From: Cavia porcellus
Lineage: Eukaryota > Chordata > Mammalia > Rodentia > Caviidae
Length of the DNA: 64,000 bases
Assembly (NCBI RefSeq): GCF_034190915.1
Contig: NW_026947507.1
Location: forward strand, 16,564,501-16,628,500
Direction: 5' to 3'
Shown piece by piece: positions 35,019 to 47,790 of this stretch (within the stretch, counting starts at the first letter, position 1; each line of letters begins with the position of its first letter). The notes below the pieces were generated by a model, which was not told the origin of the DNA, ran no database searches, and saw nothing but the letters and a program-made list of their open reading frames with translations. The translations under genes and the position numbers were made by a program.

Positions 35019-36137
35019 TTCAAAAGAAATCACTAACAAAGTAAAAAGAAAACCCACAGAATGGGAGAGAATTTTAGCCAGCAGTCCCTCAGACAAAGGA
35101 CACAGATCCAGAACATACAAAGAATTGAAAAACATAAATCCACCCAAAATTCAAAGACCCACTCCAAATAAGGGCATCTGAGATGAGTATGCATATCTCA
35201 GATGAAGATACATAAATGGTAAATAAATACAGGAAGAAATGTTCACCATCACTGGTCATTCAAGAAATACAGGTTAAAACAGCAGTGAGATTTCATCTCA
35301 CTCTAGAAAGAATGGCTGCCATCAAGAAATCAACTGATAACAAAATCCTGGCAAAGCTGTGGCGAATGAGGAACATTCTCTACTGTTGTTGGGAGTGTAG
35401 ACTGGTGTAGTCACTGTGGAAATCAATATGAAATTCCTCAAAAAATCAGGATTGGAAGTTCCATTCAATCCAACTATTCCCCTTCTGGATATTTGCCCAG
35501 AAAAATTGAAAAGGTCATGTTACAGTGATATACGTGCACTATGTTTATAGCAGCACAATTTGTAATCTTGTAAATCTTGGAAACAAACAAAATGCCCATC
35601 AGCCACAGAATGGGTTAAAAAGATGTATATTTATACAATGGAATATTACTAAGCTATGAAAACGATGCTCTTCAGGCTTTTATAAGTAAATAGAGCAACT
35701 TGAGACTATCCTCATAAGTGAAAAAAATCACACTCACATTTGTAAATATGATCTTGTCTCTTTAGTGTAAAAAATAAATAATAATAGAAGACTGAAAGAG
35801 TAATAAGATCCAAAATATATAATAGATATTATAATAGTGAAAGGGAAAGAAACTGCTTGAAAGGAAAGAACAAAATGTATGTTTACACATATAATTGTAT
35901 GTATGTTTAAGTGTGCAATCTAGGTAACCATACTACTAAGATTCTGTTAGTTCATCAAACAGAATAGTTTGTGCTGTCATTGTTTACTTTTTATGCTTTG
36001 ATTTTGTAACTTGAACTACTGCTTCTAAGATAAAAATACGTAACATATCAACTAGTGATGATTTTTTAATGTTATTTTTGAAATTCTGTATCATTTCTAC
36101 CCTTTTTCTGTTTTGCTTTTTTTTAAATAAAAAAGGA
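35019..36137 (+). pseudogene. 5'-truncated L1: ORF2 C-terminus and 3'UTR
   Basis: From cttcaaaagaaatcactaac the sequence follows the C-terminal part of ORF2 (acagaatgggagagaatttt, cagcagtccctcagacaaag, gaatggctgccatcaagaaa, gtcactgtggaaatcaatat, caatggaatattactaagct), then a 3'UTR to about 36137 ending in an A-rich stretch. It is interrupted by stops and has no coding capacity. The last ~270 bp (from about 35870) resemble the 3' end of the ORF2-less element at 54.6-57.7 kb; shared strings include atgtttaagtgt, attttgtaacttgaac, ctaagat and attctgta/attttgta. Confidence 0.88.
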
Positions 36138-36951
36138 TGATTAAAAATAAGGGTATATTGTTAGTTTCCTTATGCTTAAAAAATTAAACGAATTATCAGA
36201 ATACATAATAAGTTGAAAATTTTATTACAATAAGTAAACGTTTTAATTTTAAAATTGATGTATCCTGGATAATCAATGTTTTCCATTCTAACTAATGCAG
36301 TTGGTCCCCTGATACCCAGAATAACCAGCATACACTAATCTCCAATTTTGAAAACAATAATTGTAGCTTTACATATGAGGAGAAAGAATCTAGAAAGAGG
36401 CCCACTTTTTCAAACAGCATACTATAGGACTTCTCAAAACGTAGACAGGGTTTCTCCATCCTTGAGATTCAGGCATGCAAAATTCTTGATTAATGATAAT
36501 CTTATTTGCCCAATATGTTCACCAGTTCTGTGAGGTGGGCCAGTGGCCAATCACTACTGCTATCCCTCCAAAAGAAAGCAAGATTCAACTGCAGTGTGTC
36601 ATCTGTTCTTGGATACAGTTCAGTATCTAACTCTCAATACAAACACATCACTGGAAATGGTATACTAGACAAGGGTATCACTCTGCAATCTTAGTTTTAA
36701 AGCATTGATTTAATATTCAAAACAGTTTCCAGAATGACACCTAACTGGTACACAAAATATAACAGGGTAAATTACTATTGGAAGACAGTATTGGTAATTT
36801 GACTACAAATAGTTTTGTGATCTACGAAAGTCATGAAAATATTATTTCGAATATTGGGCTGTACAGGGATAGATTATACATCACTTAATACAGTGGGTGG
36901 TAAGAGTTAATTACTATATGATTGTCTTTTCTAGCAACATGTTATAAAATG
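36138..36951. other. Unannotated stretch
   Basis: No gene was seen. Confidence 0.4.

Positions 36952-36991
<40 letters not shown>
36952..36991 (+). repeat. (TA)n microsatellite
   Basis: About 20 uninterrupted TA units. Confidence 0.95.
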
Positions 36992-36997
<6 letters not shown>

Positions 36998-37568
36998 TAG
37001 TCTAAGTATTTCCTAATTGAATAGATGCTTTTTTAAAAAAAAATCTGATTTATATATTAAAGCATTACTAACAAGAATTGAGATATTGACTATATCTCAA
37101 CAAACTAGTTAGCATAACTCTGCTTAAGTGAACAGGGTTTTTTTTCTGCCAAAAATGAATTATAAGTTAGGAGAAATACACAATTCTTAAAGTATCAAGT
37201 ATAAAATAATGACACATTATTAAATTAAAGAACAGCTGGAAGAATTTGACAATGTAAGTCTGTATCAAGTGGGAAAACATGTTCTTGTCAAAACTGTAAC
37301 ACATTCAACTGAATCTCCAGTTCTTTTAGTAGCATTCAAATATTCAGTGGGACAGATGTTTGGATTCACTGTATAGACAAAACACCCTAATGATTGCCTA
37401 AATTGACTAAATTTATCCAGTTAACTTTCAGATGACTAGCACTATGGGGCAGTCTAAATACCAGAGAGTTTGTCTAGTAATGTTATAAAAACTAGGAAAC
37501 TTTTCTCTAAAAATGTAACGCATCCTTTCAGTCCCGGAATCTTCAGATGCCTAAAGTGTTGTTTGCTT

Positions 37569-37618
37569 GTTTTTTTTTTTTTTTTTGTTTGTTTGTTTGT
37601 TTTTCGTTGTTGTTGTAG
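37569..37618 (+). repeat. Poly-T/(TTTG)n/(TTG)n tract
   Basis: A run of about 17 T residues passes into GTTT and then GTT units. It looks like the antisense tail of an otherwise unrecognisable retroposon. Confidence 0.85.
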
Positions 37619-38165
37619 TTCTTATTAAATGGATACATAAGAGACTAATACATAACACTCAATTATTCCAGCCTGTCTAAACTGATATATAAGCAGATCT
37701 CAGTATAACATCCCATTATAATAATCAATATTAAAGTATGATCATGGATTTTGCATGCCTTCTTTAATTGTTCAAAGTCAAAAGTAATAAAAGCAACCTC
37801 ATGATAATTATTCATAATTTTACACCTACTGTTCATTATAAAAATTCATGTGCGGTTTCAAGACCAAGTTTTGGTTTACCCTTGACAAGAAAGAAGGGGT
37901 TCTGAGATACACATCTATTGTGATTATCACTAGGAGTGGAATTTATTTTTTATATTATTTTATTTTTTATTTAAGAGAAAAAAAGACAGAAAAGAAAAAA
38001 AAAAAAACACCAAGAGACAAGACAAACAACAACAAACTCCAAACAGTCCCTATAAGTTTTCAAAACAAGATGACAGGAATTTAGCAATGGTATATTGTTA
38101 TGCATATTGTTACCTTCAAAAGGGTTACTTAGATTACCAGATATAGACATGTAAAAGTGAGTGTT
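37619..38165. other. Unannotated stretch
   Basis: No gene was seen; A-rich runs lie at 37977-38006. Confidence 0.4.
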
Positions 38166-38176
38166 AAAAGATAATT

Positions 38177-38271
38177 TCGGGGCTGGGGATTTAGCTCAGT
38201 CGCATAAGAGCCTGCCTTGCAAGCAGGCAGTCTTGAGTTTTATCCCCAGTACCGATAAAAAAGGAAAAAGA

Positions 38272-38301
<30 letters not shown>
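38177..38301 (+). mobile_element. ID-type SINE, young, with target-site duplication
   Basis: Full-length copy starting at ggggctggggatttagctca (about 38179), with the cctgccttgcaagcagg anticodon arm and tail gataaaaaaggaaaaagac followed by about 33 A residues. An exact 11-bp duplication aaaagataatt flanks it at 38166-38176 and 38302-38312. Confidence 0.94.
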
Positions 38302-38307
<6 letters not shown>

Positions 38308-38548
38308 TAATTAAAAGAACCAGTATTTTGTAGGTTCTTCAGAATACTTAATAGGGTGACTACTCAGGCATACACACATATTCTGTTTTATGTTATAGAC
38401 AGTATGATCTTGCATTCCTCAGCATAAAATGCAGTTTTATCTCAGGGTGGGAGGGGAGTATATCAAGATATACAAAATCTCAAGATGCTGTTTATCATAT
38501 CATAGAAATTATTTTGGTAGAAAGAATATCATTCTGTAAAACCTGCTA

Positions 38549-38549
<1 letters not shown>

Positions 38550-38595
<46 letters not shown>
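38550..38595 (+). repeat. (CA)n microsatellite
   Basis: Uninterrupted run of 23 CA units, long enough to be polymorphic. Confidence 0.97.
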
Positions 38596-38598
<3 letters not shown>

Positions 38599-40228
38599 GC
38601 CAATCAAAATGCTTCCACAAGAACTTTAGGTTTAGAATTAGGTAAATGAATGTGATTATGTAGTAATTTACTCTACTTCTATTAGCTCCTTGCTGTAACC
38701 ATGTCTTTTTCTCTACATTTGTTGGTAAAATAAGTTCTACTAACCACTTCTTGTGGAATTAGAAAGCTTCTTTTTTATTTCTAAATACATTTTAGAAATA
38801 GAAAGAATCACATGTATACTTCTAACTGCTTGAAGTGTTTTTCCACCTATCTCTGATTACACTTTGCATGTTCCAGGTGAAAAATCAAGACTATCTGCCT
38901 GAAAATGTAGTCATGTTGCTTTAAGAAAAGAAAGAAAATGAGTATTGAAATTTCCAAATTGTGGACACTTTAAAACATCTGTCTATTGACTACTGATCTT
39001 CTGATCGCATCTCACTAATCTTCCTGGAAAATAAAAGTTAGAAAATGTAGACTATAGGAAAAATTGTTCAGTGAGTTTAGATCAAGCTGGAAGTTTACTA
39101 AAATTCCAGCCCCAATATATTTTTTATGTCTATATTAAATAAAAATTCTGGTTCCCAACCTTTGTATCTTGCTCATGATTAACATAAATATGTGTAAGTC
39201 ATTGCAGCTTTTTCAAGCCTTGCTATATAGCTAAAAAATAAAAGTTTGAAGGGAACTCTGTAGACATAAAATTTCTATGATTATATGTATGATACAATGT
39301 TATTTTACTCTTATTCCACCACTAGCTCTAAAGTAGGATTTCAGCAAAAAATGTTGATTAGAAGATTTTAACAGTTTTATCCTTTAAAATGCAAAAGTTC
39401 AAATATTCACCATTTGCTCTTACAGAGTCCAGTTATATGAATCAAAACAGTATAAAATTAAATGGAATTCGGTAACAATTTGTGAATATATAAAATATTG
39501 AATGATTCTGAGACAATTAAGTGTGGATATTAAAAGAAAAATTACATGTCCACTAATGGTGAGGATATTTATTCAAAAGTTAGGATTTTGCTATAACTAT
39601 TACCATACATAATTTTGTTACCATGTGTAGTTTTATACTGGAACAACCTTTATATAATATACCTACACAAAAATGTGTAATTGTTTTGCAGGTTACCAAG
39701 TGTTAAATCAATAAATGAAATTATATATGTCACAAAATGAATTTAATTTAATAATTGTCTTTTTTATGTATCTTGCAAAAGCAAACAAAAAGTACCACGG
39801 TCACAACTGATTGTCTAAGAAGTCATGACTTGAGATATACCAAAAAAAAAAAAAAATCAATTTCTAATGTTTTAAATTAGTTTTTCTTTTTGTGGACATA
39901 AACATTTATAGTTTGAATTGAATTTTGATAAATTTTCAGTTATATACTCAAAATGATGTGACTCTTCATGAAATAAAGCATTTATTGTGAAAATTTGGTA
40001 AATGATAGAAAATGACATAGGTTGAATAAAAAGTATTTGGATAGGTTGAGATTAATATTAGCTCAATATACTATCAATAATAGAAAAATAAACTAATATA
40101 TTTATGTGCTGCAAATGAACAATTAAGATTAAAGAATTACTCTATAGCTAAATATTCATAGAATACAAATAAACTAAATATAAAATTATGTATAATGATT
40201 TTATTTATCTTCCAATTTAGAGATTGGT
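38596..40228. other. Unannotated AT-rich stretch
   Basis: No gene was seen over about 1.6 kb. Confidence 0.4.
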
Positions 40229-40245
40229 AAGAATTTTATTTTTAG

Positions 40246-40348
40246 GGCCTGGGGATTTAGCTCAGCACCATAAGCGCCTGCCTTGCAAGCAGGCAGTCAT
40301 GAGTTCGATCCCGGTACCAATAAAAAAGACAAAAAAAAAAAAAAAAAA
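40246..40348 (+). mobile_element. ID-type SINE, young, with 17-bp target-site duplication
   Basis: Full-length copy (ggcctggggatttagctcag, intact anticodon arm, gagttcgatcccggtacc) with tail aataaaaaagac followed by A residues. The exact duplication aagaattttatttttag lies at 40229-40245 and 40349-40365, the longest seen for an ID in this window. Confidence 0.95.
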
Positions 40349-40365
40349 AAGAATTTTATTTTTAG

Positions 40366-42099
40366 AAAACATGAGGTTTTCGATTTCATTATAGAGTAAG
40401 AGAATTTCATTTAAGTAGGAAAAAAGGAATATGCATGTCTGTCCAACACTGCAGATAAAAAACTGAAACACATGTTTTAACTAGCAACTCAGGAACATAT
40501 ATAACTTAAAAATTAAAACGCACTGGGAATGAAAGTATTGAACAAGCATTTAGCACAGCATTGATTATTCTAGTCATAATGTATATTATTTACTTCACTA
40601 TTAAAAATGAAAATGCATCATTTTCAAGTAAGTATTTTTTATGACTTCATGAAAAGTAATAGAAAGTATCAGTAAATAATTAAGCACCTTAGAGATGATT
40701 CTGATGGTGATGACAGAAGAAAAGGCAGAATTTGAGACCAAGATGTGTTCTGATCCTTCTTTAAAATGAATCTATAACAATATAAAAAGGTTTCTCTGAT
40801 GGTACTTTGACCAACTAAGCAGCTGCTAATTAAAGTCATCCAAATATCATTATATCCAAAATTTAGTATGGGTAAAGAATCTAAGACATGCTTCATTTCT
40901 CTCTATCATTATCATCAACATCAGCATCACCACCAAGTTTGTCATTATCTTCATCACCATCTTTATGAACGGCATTATTACGCTTCTAAAACTTGTAAAA
41001 CTCAGGGAATGTAATGTTAGGAGCATAACCAAGTTCATCCAAAGCATCAGCAGAAACATAACATTGAAATACAACTTTAAACAAGACAGCATATGCTATT
41101 TACTGCTAGGCTATGGCAGCATCGTGTAGCATGGAGTAATCTAAGTGGCCATCATTCAGTGGTAACAAAGACAGACTATAGTTTCCAAGGTGAAGAGGCA
41201 GAATTATGAACATATTTGCCCCTGCAAACCACAGCCACAGATGCTACCCACAAGACATACTACTAGTGAGCTCTCAGTACAAACTATTTGATGTTAAATC
41301 ACACAGCACCAAGCTCTCTTTATGTTTTGAAAGAAACTCAGTTAAAATCAGCACTGCATTCGAGTTGACTATAAATTTAACATCAAAATACAAATGTAAC
41401 TGTTTGCAATATGGTTTAATAGTAATTAAAGTATCTTGGATTACTCTAGAATTTGAAATACTTTAAATTTGTTACAGGTGTATAAGGTAGATATAATTAG
41501 AATTCATATTTTTATTTATTTGGCAGGTGACAACAAAAACCTGTTCTGAATAATCTACTAAAGATAAAACTATGAAATTCAGCATGTATTTCCCAGTTTT
41601 CTAATGTGTCTTATTATCCTACTGGCACTATCATGAATTGCTCACTGGGAAAAAATAAGCATATTTTGTTGGAATTAGACACTGTTTTAGAAAACATACA
41701 TATAACTACACATGATCATATACATGTATATGCTGTAATAGATATAATATTCTAGATGTAGAAAGACAACTAAATTTTACATAAACTATTGGAAAAATGA
41801 ACTCTGTATTGAAATGAAAATGAAATATGCTTTGTGTATTTTGATGAAAAGGGACATTTTCCAAGAAGAAAATATCAAGAAAAACCCAAAATATGGAAAG
41901 GAAATTGTTTATGCAAAGCCAAGTGGAAAACATGATAAACACATATAAAAAGCTAATCTAAAAACCTTGACAGAAGAAAGATCTTCCCTTGTGCATAGAA
42001 TGTACCAGGAGGCTGATAAGGTTATAGAATTGAGAGGGAAAAGAAGAGAGAAACAAAATTAAATTAGAGTTGTAGTTTAGGGTTCCATGATGGTTCTAC
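40366..42099. other. Unannotated stretch
   Basis: No gene was seen. A degenerate ATC/GAT trinucleotide stretch at about 40900-40975 creates short acidic or methionine-rich reading frames on the minus strand, judged to be a decayed microsatellite. Confidence 0.4.
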
Positions 42100-42570
42100 A
42101 AAACTCGGGATTGTGCATCATGCTAACTTTAGTAGGAATCCAGGAAAGGAATTTGAATGCAGAAGCAAGCAATATGATCTAATTCATATATCTTTAAAAT
42201 AATTTTAGCTTCTCACTAAATAATAAAGCACAGGTTAGGCCAGGGGAGAGAAAGAATTATTAAAATAGGAAGACTAATTGGGCTAGTACTATAAGAGTTC
42301 AGACAGAAATGTGCTACTACCATAGTCTGGGATGTGGTTAAGTACAGCCGAGGAATATGGCTGGTTACTTTGGAGTCTGAAACTCCATACCCTGATTTGT
42401 ATTTAAAGGGAGCTCAATGTAATATTTTCTTTATTACACATTTGTACTACGGTTTGGAACAATGATTCAATTAGGTATGTTGGGGCAAACCAACTTAGGG
42501 AATTAGAAGTAGTCTTATTAGGACATGCTATGTTTGAGATGTTTATTAGACACCCAAAGAAACTCAGTTG
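42100..42570 (-). mobile_element. L2 LINE fragment (antisense)
   Basis: Antisense L2 landmarks in order: gtaggaatccaggaaaggaa, caatatgatctaattcatat, ctttaaaataattttagctt, agactaattgggctagtact, then ggacatgctatgtttgagat and gtttattagacacccaaaga. The last strings lie in what is L2 ORF sequence on the other strand. Confidence 0.6.
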
Positions 42571-42639
42571 TAATATATTTATTTAAAAATCAAGAGAATT
42601 CTTGTTTAATACAATATAATACAAAATTTCGAACAAATA

Positions 42640-42735
42640 TGTGATATTTATTGATATGGTATTTATTGATTTGATATTGATTGATAGATTTGATATGTGA
42701 TTTTATTTATTGATATTTATTTATTGATGTGTGAT
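42640..42735 (+). repeat. Degenerate TTGATAT/TTTATTGATA repeat
   Basis: About 95 bp of imperfect tandem units built on gatatttattgata and gatttgatat. Confidence 0.8.
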
Positions 42736-43409
42736 TTACTTTGGAAAATTACACTCAATCTGTAGCACCGAAAGGTGCTAAAACACTCAGGCAAGGAGAT
42801 AACCCAAGAAAAAGCATAACTAGTAAATATAAGGGTATCGTGGTCCTAAATCATCCTGTGAGGGATTTCAATATGCAACACCTGGATGGGACAGGAAATA
42901 AATGCGAGCAGCTAACAATGCCTAAAGAATGCTGTGAAATTATGGAAGTGCCTTAAAAAGGAAGAAGCAAATTCCTATGTTGAAATCTTTTGGTACATCT
43001 ATGACAGTAAAAGCAGGATACATGGAATAATGCAGAATCCATTGCTGATCCTGATATTTCAGTGGATTGTGTGAGATATTGCATCTGTAAGGAACAGAGG
43101 AGTAAAGGAGAAAAGAGGAAAAAAGGAGAAATGTACAATAGATTTTTAAGACAAGAGGCAGATAACAAATGGAGAAACCTCTCTGAATAAGGTTATGGAA
43201 TGACAGATCAGAACGTTGGAGATACATTCAAAGAGAAAAGAGAAGAAAAAAAATTGGACAGCTTCAAATAAGTTGGTAGCTGAAGTGAACTATGAGAAGC
43301 TGCTGCTCCAAAACTTCAATTTCTCCATTAAATGTGACAAGAGGGGATGGGATGCTTTGTGAAAGATTTTAGGAGAAAGGATAAAATCATTCATCTTAAA
43401 ATAGGGAAA
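42736..43409. other. Unannotated stretch
   Basis: No gene was seen. Purine-rich segments lie near 43090-43130 and 43226-43255. More of the antisense L2 may continue here but is too diverged to call. Confidence 0.35.
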
Positions 43410-43486
43410 GGGCTGGGGATTTTGCTCAGCAGCACAGTCCCTGTCTAGCAATCACAAGGCCCCAAGTTTGATTCTCAATACCAAAT
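43410..43486 (+). mobile_element. ID-type SINE, older copy
   Basis: Head gggctggggattttgctcag is followed by a diverged body (ctgtctagcaatcacaaggc) and end (agtttgattctcaatacca). No A tail remains. Confidence 0.8.
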
Positions 43487-44105
43487 ATGAATATATGGGA
43501 AAGACATATACTAAAGAAGCAGAATGATTTCAAGAATGTACTGAATAGCCAATTAGATTTAATTATCTATAAATTATCTAAAAATTCTGTGTAATTTTTA
43601 CAACTACACTTAAAGCAACTTTGAGTCATCTAATTTTAAAACTTGTTATTCATTTCTAAGATAAAAATCTTGATATCTGTAGACCTGTTGCTTCATTTCC
43701 TCTTTTTCTGACTAAAGAGTGGTAGGCAATTCAGTGAAGGCACCTGTTTATCTGACTTACCAAATGATTCAATATACCTACATGAAAGCAGTCAGTAACT
43801 TCTGACATTTCATGAAACCAATCTGCTATTTTTCTAAATTCCAGATACATGTATCTAGTTTATCATATATCATGTACCAAATCTACAGAAATTCCACCAT
43901 AAATTGTATCATAGAATAAACTTCAAACATCATTAAACCCATAAACACCTAGAGTCACCCTAATATGAAATGCTAACAGTCATTTAGGGTTTCCTTTACA
44001 TCTCAAAGACTGTATTCAGTAAGCACAAACTTCACAAATCCTTTCAATTATACGTCAATGACTTCCTAAAAGGGCATGACTTCTCTTTCTAAACTATCCC
44101 ATTGT

Positions 44106-44285
44106 CATGCCAGGGTTTCTTAATGGCAGCACTACTGACATTTGAGAGAAGAAAGTGTTTTATTGTGGGATTGTCTTGTTCATTAGTAGCACACCTGGCG
44201 TCTAAAAGTACTTGTTAATATGTCCTATATTTTAATAACCTGTTGTTGACAACCAAAAAATGCCCCTAGAATATAAAATGACCTG
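44106..44285 (-). mobile_element. MER5A-type hAT DNA transposon fossil
   Basis: The order gccagggtttcttaatggca, gcactactgacatttgagag, tattgtgggattgtcttgtt, cacacctggcgtctaaaagt, gttgacaaccaaaaaatgcc follows the well-known MER5A nonautonomous element on its reverse strand. It is ancient and has no transposase. Confidence 0.8.
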
Positions 44286-44559
44286 TAGTAAACAAAACTG
44301 TTTCTATCTCCTTAATTTTTTGAGAGCCCCTACTGTACAGTGTGGTAAAGTACTCTGATGATATTTATGTTTGGAAGTCCACATTTCTTATCATGACATT
44401 CACCTTCCTTGAAATTCAACACCATTCTACCTCTTTGTTTCATTATTCCACTGCTTATTCTGTTTCTCTCATACTTCCTCCCAGACAAATTAAATGGAGA
44501 TTTTGCTATTTCTGGGGTATACCACATGTTCTGTTTTTTACTCTTCCACTTTTTTGTCC

Positions 44560-44830
44560 TGAAAGTCCTTCCTTTAATAATTTACATGGAAAACTCTTAA
44601 TCATTTTTGATATCTATCTCATGTCATCATTTCTATGATTATTTTTGTGATTCCTTTTGTGTTTTGCAAAAAAATATTATAACACTGAACACTTCATAAT
44701 ATTTATATGTTGCTTACTCCTCAGAATGGAATTGCTCCTCTTTAATCTTCTTACAACCAATCTTGGGCACAGTGATAGACCTACGTTAAACATTCAATAC
44801 ATGGCTAATGAATCCAATTGTATTAATGAT
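44560..44830 (+). mobile_element. Possible L2 LINE 3' fragment (sense)
   Basis: The end cttgggcacagtgatagacc followed by gttaaacattcaatacatgg and ctaatgaatcc resembles the L2 terminus 'cacagtgcctggcac...gctcaataaatgtttg'. Upstream sequence is only weakly similar. Confidence 0.4.
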
Positions 44831-45796
44831 TATTTAAGTACACATTCACACATGAACATTGCTAAAGCATAGTGTTTGGTTACTTGAGTAAATGATTGCA
44901 AATTCTAGTGTAATCTAATGGCAGTTCACTCTAAATATTGAATCAGTATTCTTTACACACTCAAAATATTTTCATATATGTACCCTTTTTTGTACAGACT
45001 TTATATGCAAATTAACTACTTGAATTTTTATTTAAAATTATAGTTTACGTGCAAAGCATGTATAATATACAAAAACACTTACATGATATATAACATATAA
45101 TTATCCATAATCTCTACCTCTAGCTGTAATGCCTGTGAATTTCCCTCTAAAGAGCCTGTATAATGAAGAATTGGGTAAAATTTTGTATCTGATAAGTATT
45201 GTGTCTGATAAGTGATAAGCTGTAACACTTAGTGTGTTTCCTTCTATTTAATTGCAAGAGACGAGAGAAAGGTAGGAAATGGATGAAGCCCTAGAAGCCC
45301 TGAAATATATTCCCACTGACTATTAACAAAGAATAGCAAGGATAATAATGAAGTAACTCCAAAGTATATGGATGAGTTTACACTAAAAGCAAAAAAAGAT
45401 TGTAAGGAGAAGCATTTTAGAGAAACATATATTGTCTATGGTTTCACAGAAAAAGCCACCAACCATTATGTGATTTAGTGCATGGATGAACACTGTAACA
45501 CAGGTAAGGTCATTCCTGAAGCACTTTCTTCTCACGTTCTATTATCTGTTACAGGACATATTTGAAGGCAGTACTTTGAACTGCTCAATAAATATTAATA
45601 ATTTATTAAATTGCTTACATTAGAGAGGTGGGAAATACTTCTATTTTCACATGATCAATAGAGGAGTATAAAAAGATATTAAAACATTAGATTATCATAG
45701 TAAAACAAAACAGAAGCATTTATATTGGGTTATATAACATTTAACAATAAGATATCTCTTGGATTAGGTGATTGGTCTTTAAACATTCTGCTGCTA

Positions 45797-45798
<2 letters not shown>
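44831..45798. other. Unannotated stretch
   Basis: No gene was seen. A single gctcaataaatatta string near 45580 hints at a buried L2/MIR end. Confidence 0.4.

Positions 45799-45838
<40 letters not shown>
45799..45838 (+). repeat. (AT)n microsatellite
   Basis: About 20 uninterrupted AT units. Confidence 0.95.
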
Positions 45839-45842
<4 letters not shown>

Positions 45843-47309
45843 ATTTTTGTGACAGAAGTATTCTGCTTTCCCAGTAATAACACCCAAACAGAACTCTCTC
45901 TTTCGAGAATTTTCAGGGCATATCCCAAAATACTGGAGAACATGATGTCACCCATCAATGGCTTTTGTACACAATTAACAAATTAAAAGCATCATTATTT
46001 TCTCAGCTAACAAAATATACAACTTTATTTCACTTCCTAAAATAACTCAAATGTAGAAATTTCAAAAATTTGCCTATAGAAAGTAAAAAGAAATATGTCA
46101 GCAGTCAGTCTAAGCTTTATCTTAGTTATCGGTTTAGCTACTGATTAACTGGCACCTTAGACAGTTGTTCAGTAGATTATAGCCATTATACACCCCCAGT
46201 TCTCTTATTTTTCAAATTTTCAGCTAAAAGCAAAAGTTTTATAAAGCAGGGAAGAAACTAATTTTCACAAAAGCAAGAGAGTTTATACATGCTTCAAAAT
46301 GCCAACACCTAGAGAAAAAATAGAGCTATTTAAATTTCCTCAACCTTCAACCTGAAATTGTGATTGTTTCAGTGGTACACAGTTTTGGGTTTTTTTCCCC
46401 CCAGACAGGGAAAGGGAGAATTGAACTAGATGGCCTGAAAAAAAATAAATATAGCATAAAATATGAATTTTGCAGAAACTGTATTCTTTTCCTTCCAGTG
46501 ACAGAAAATGTAAAAATCATAAGAGTGAAAAATTTGGCATGTATAACTATGAAAGAATCATGAGTCTCTTTAATCCAAAAAGTATATTATATTTGAAATT
46601 GCTTAGAGGTAATGAAAAAAATGTAAATGATAGAAACACAAATGATGACATCATTCAAGTCTAACAGTGGGAAAAGAATAGTAAAAGAAGCCAGCTTTTA
46701 TTGTCAAATCACAAGTTCTCATTCACTACAATTGCATATATTGGTTAATGAATGCAGCAGAAAGCAAACAGAAAAGAATAGTACCATGACAATGCATTAG
46801 GCTAAGAAAGGTAATATATTTAAATAAAATTGCATGCATGTGTCCATTTGCATTGTAATTGAAATGGTAATTGGAAGGCTAAGCACAAAATTGTCTAGGT
46901 ATAGAATATATACTAAGAAATATATAGTTGGAGTTGTGACTTGACAGGCATTAGTGAAATAACTGTTATTTCACTAATCTTTGTGGTTATTTTCCAAAAT
47001 TTTCTTATTTCTAATTTTGGAGCAATTAAAATTTCATTTCCATCTTTCATTATTTAGAATAGCCTGCAATGTAATAAAAGAATTATCTTTTTCTTAATCA
47101 TTAAACTAAGTGTTAATGTTCTACTTTATTGAAAGAATAATATTTAGAATACTTCACCAGTAAAGTACAAAAGAGGACTCCTGAATATAGAAAATTAATT
47201 GACAGCACTGAAAATGACAGTTTTCTGATGCCTTGAGATGCTATTATAAGTAACAAGGTCCAATTTCAAGAGTAATGTACATACTTAGCAGAACTTTTTC
47301 ATGCAATTT
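45839..47309. other. Unannotated AT-rich stretch
   Basis: No gene was seen. It contains the palindrome listed at 46950-46978. Confidence 0.4.
46950..46978. repeat. Perfect 14-bp inverted repeat with 1-nt centre
   Basis: Arms attagtgaaataac and gttatttcactaat are exactly complementary around a single t. Symmetry ends at both edges (c on each side). Confidence 0.9.
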
Positions 47310-47790
47310 TATTTTTATTTATTGTTTTTTTCTTCCATATTTATTTTTTTAACTTTTATTAGTACATGTTTGCTACCCATAATGATTAGATTTACCATAG
47401 AGAATTGGTGCGTGTACATAACACATCAATTGTTTTTCCCCCTTCCCTCCACCCTCCTTTATTTTTCCAGTATCTGATTCATTTATTTATAAGAATTTTA
47501 AAAATTATTATCATAATACAGACTGAAAACCAGACTAATAAAATAGGTCAGAGAATATGTAAAATAAGACAGGTGTACTAAATCAAGGTATATTTTTGGA
47601 TACATTGTCCACATTATAGTACAATACGTTTTCTTTCACTTCTTTTATTCTGATTAGCTGTCTTTTATTTCATACTTTATATATATTGAATTTTAAACAT
47701 AAGAGAAACCATGCAACATACAAGCTTGTGTGTCTGAGTTCACTTAACATTGTGGACAACATTCAACATTACATATGTGCTGTATCTACT
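47310..47790 (-). mobile_element. L1 3' end remnant (antisense)
   Basis: On the plus strand an aacttttattagtacatgtt segment is followed by gattagatttaccatagaga, cacatcaattgtttttcccc and pyrimidine-rich sequence, the reverse of a rodent-type L1 3'UTR. It continues to tgtgtgtctgagttcactta and acattgtggacaacattc, resembling antisense sequence near the end of ORF2/3'UTR. It is strongly diverged. Confidence 0.55.

Noticed and set aside
40850..41092. Minus-strand frames, one with an acidic Asp-rich run, as a processed pseudogene
   Set aside because: The pattern comes from a degenerate GAT/ATC trinucleotide stretch; stops interrupt it and no family was recognised.
44342..44638. 98-codon open frame as a membrane protein
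   Set aside because: Hydrophobicity reflects T-rich composition, and overlapping frames on both strands are equally open. The region borders L2-like sequence.
46950..46978. microRNA precursor
   Set aside because: Arms are only 14 bp with a 1-nt loop, too short for a precursor hairpin.
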